A program made the translations under genes and the position numbers. 64,000 nt of DNA, from NCBI GenBank assembly GCA_016200265.1, contig JACQFE010000033.1, positions 34,508 through 98,507 on the forward strand, in the 5' to 3' direction. Shown in pieces: positions 63,247-64,000 of the stretch (position 1 is the stretch's first letter; every line of letters starts with the position of its first letter). The DNA comes from Planctomycetota bacterium (GTDB lineage: Bacteria; Planctomycetota; Phycisphaerae; UBA1845). The notes under the pieces were generated by a model, which saw only the letters and a program-made list of their open reading frames with translations, was not told the DNA's origin and ran no database searches.

Positions 63247-63894
63247 ATGCCGAAATCCACTTTTGCCGTGATCCTACTTTCAATCGCCGCTCCAGCGAAG
63301 GGTCAAGAAAAAGCAATCATCGCCCTGAGGCCAAACCCACATAAGGAATTCTACATGCCCGAAGAGGAAATGGGCAATGAGATAGGGATTGAGAATGCGA
63401 ACGCGCGCGACAGTGGTAGTACCAGCGAAGTTCTATTGCAGCTCCGGGACGCTCTTACCACACTCGGCCGCCTTCAGTTGGCGATGCCATTCATGGAAGG
63501 TGATAATGTTCTGGATGTGATCCATGCCGATCAATCCGATTTCGAGGTTGATTTCAATGATCTACGTGCAGTTGTTGTTGATTCTGGAGTTGCCGGAGGG
63601 GTTCGCACGTTCCAAGTGAGAACATCTGAGAGTGTTAACCTGATTCAGGCGAGTCCTCCCAACCATTCGAGCCTATCGCGAAGCCGGAGAAATTTCATAC
63701 GGCTCACTTTCGACGGGCCCATTGTTGCCCCGACCGCAGAGCAAATCCAGATTCGTGAGCTCTTGCCCGCTCCTGACTGCGATGGACCGGGGCTATTCGG
63801 CCCGAATCTCTCATCTGGTTTCATATTTAGAAACTATCTCAAAATGATAATCGCCAGAGGCGGCGGAACCAGAGCAGGGCACACGCCAGTTTGA
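63247..63894 (+). pseudogene. Hypothetical secreted protein, 3' end probably disrupted by IS insertion
   Basis: MPKSTFAVILLSIAAPAKGQ...; reading frame runs into the IS5-like element end at about 63828. Confidence 0.55.
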
Positions 63895-64000
63895 GCAGGC
63901 CGAGGTAATTGCAGGCCTTCTTGTCATAGCGGATCAAGATGGCGCGGCACTTGCTCAGCCAGGCCAGCGTACGTTCGACGACCCAGCGGCGCGGCTTGTA
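63828..64000 (-). mobile_element. IS5-like insertion sequence, right end only
   Basis: Reverse strand encodes YKPRRWVVERTLAWLSKCRAILIRYDKKACNYLGLLKLACALLWFRRLWRLSF*; likely terminal repeat GAAACTATCTCAAAA. Confidence 0.85.

Overview
The window looks like a chromosomal segment from a planctomycete (probably a Phycisphaerae-type lineage). This rests on gene content and dispersed repeat words only; no search was run. It carries replication-origin-linked genes on the minus strand (dnaA-dnaN-dciA-like-gyrB at about 33.9-39.8 kb) and parB with four perfect parS sites at 18.3-18.5 kb. Other core genes are groES/groEL, cmk, uppS, lpxA, lptD, trxB, uracil-DNA glycosylase and two tRNAs. Accessory material includes an AAA ATPase/DUF4276 pair, a TIGR04255-containing three-gene cassette, an orphan paaC-paaD pair, a SagB-type dehydrogenase, and an IS5-like transposase that truncates a gene at the right edge. 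The most notable observations are: (1) a dispersed DNA repeat inserted in frame in two unrelated proteins (a glycosyltransferase and a uracil-DNA glycosylase), encoding the same peptide in both; (2) a bacterial protein combining a classic C2H2 zinc finger, an AT-hook-like basic linker and a possible C-terminal winged helix; (3) both subunits of topoisomerase VI, with the B subunit head-to-head with dnaA; (4) a DnaA whose DNA-binding signature and sensor-II motif are strongly divergent; (5) several composite, hairpin-rich intergenic repeat families placed close to gene boundaries.
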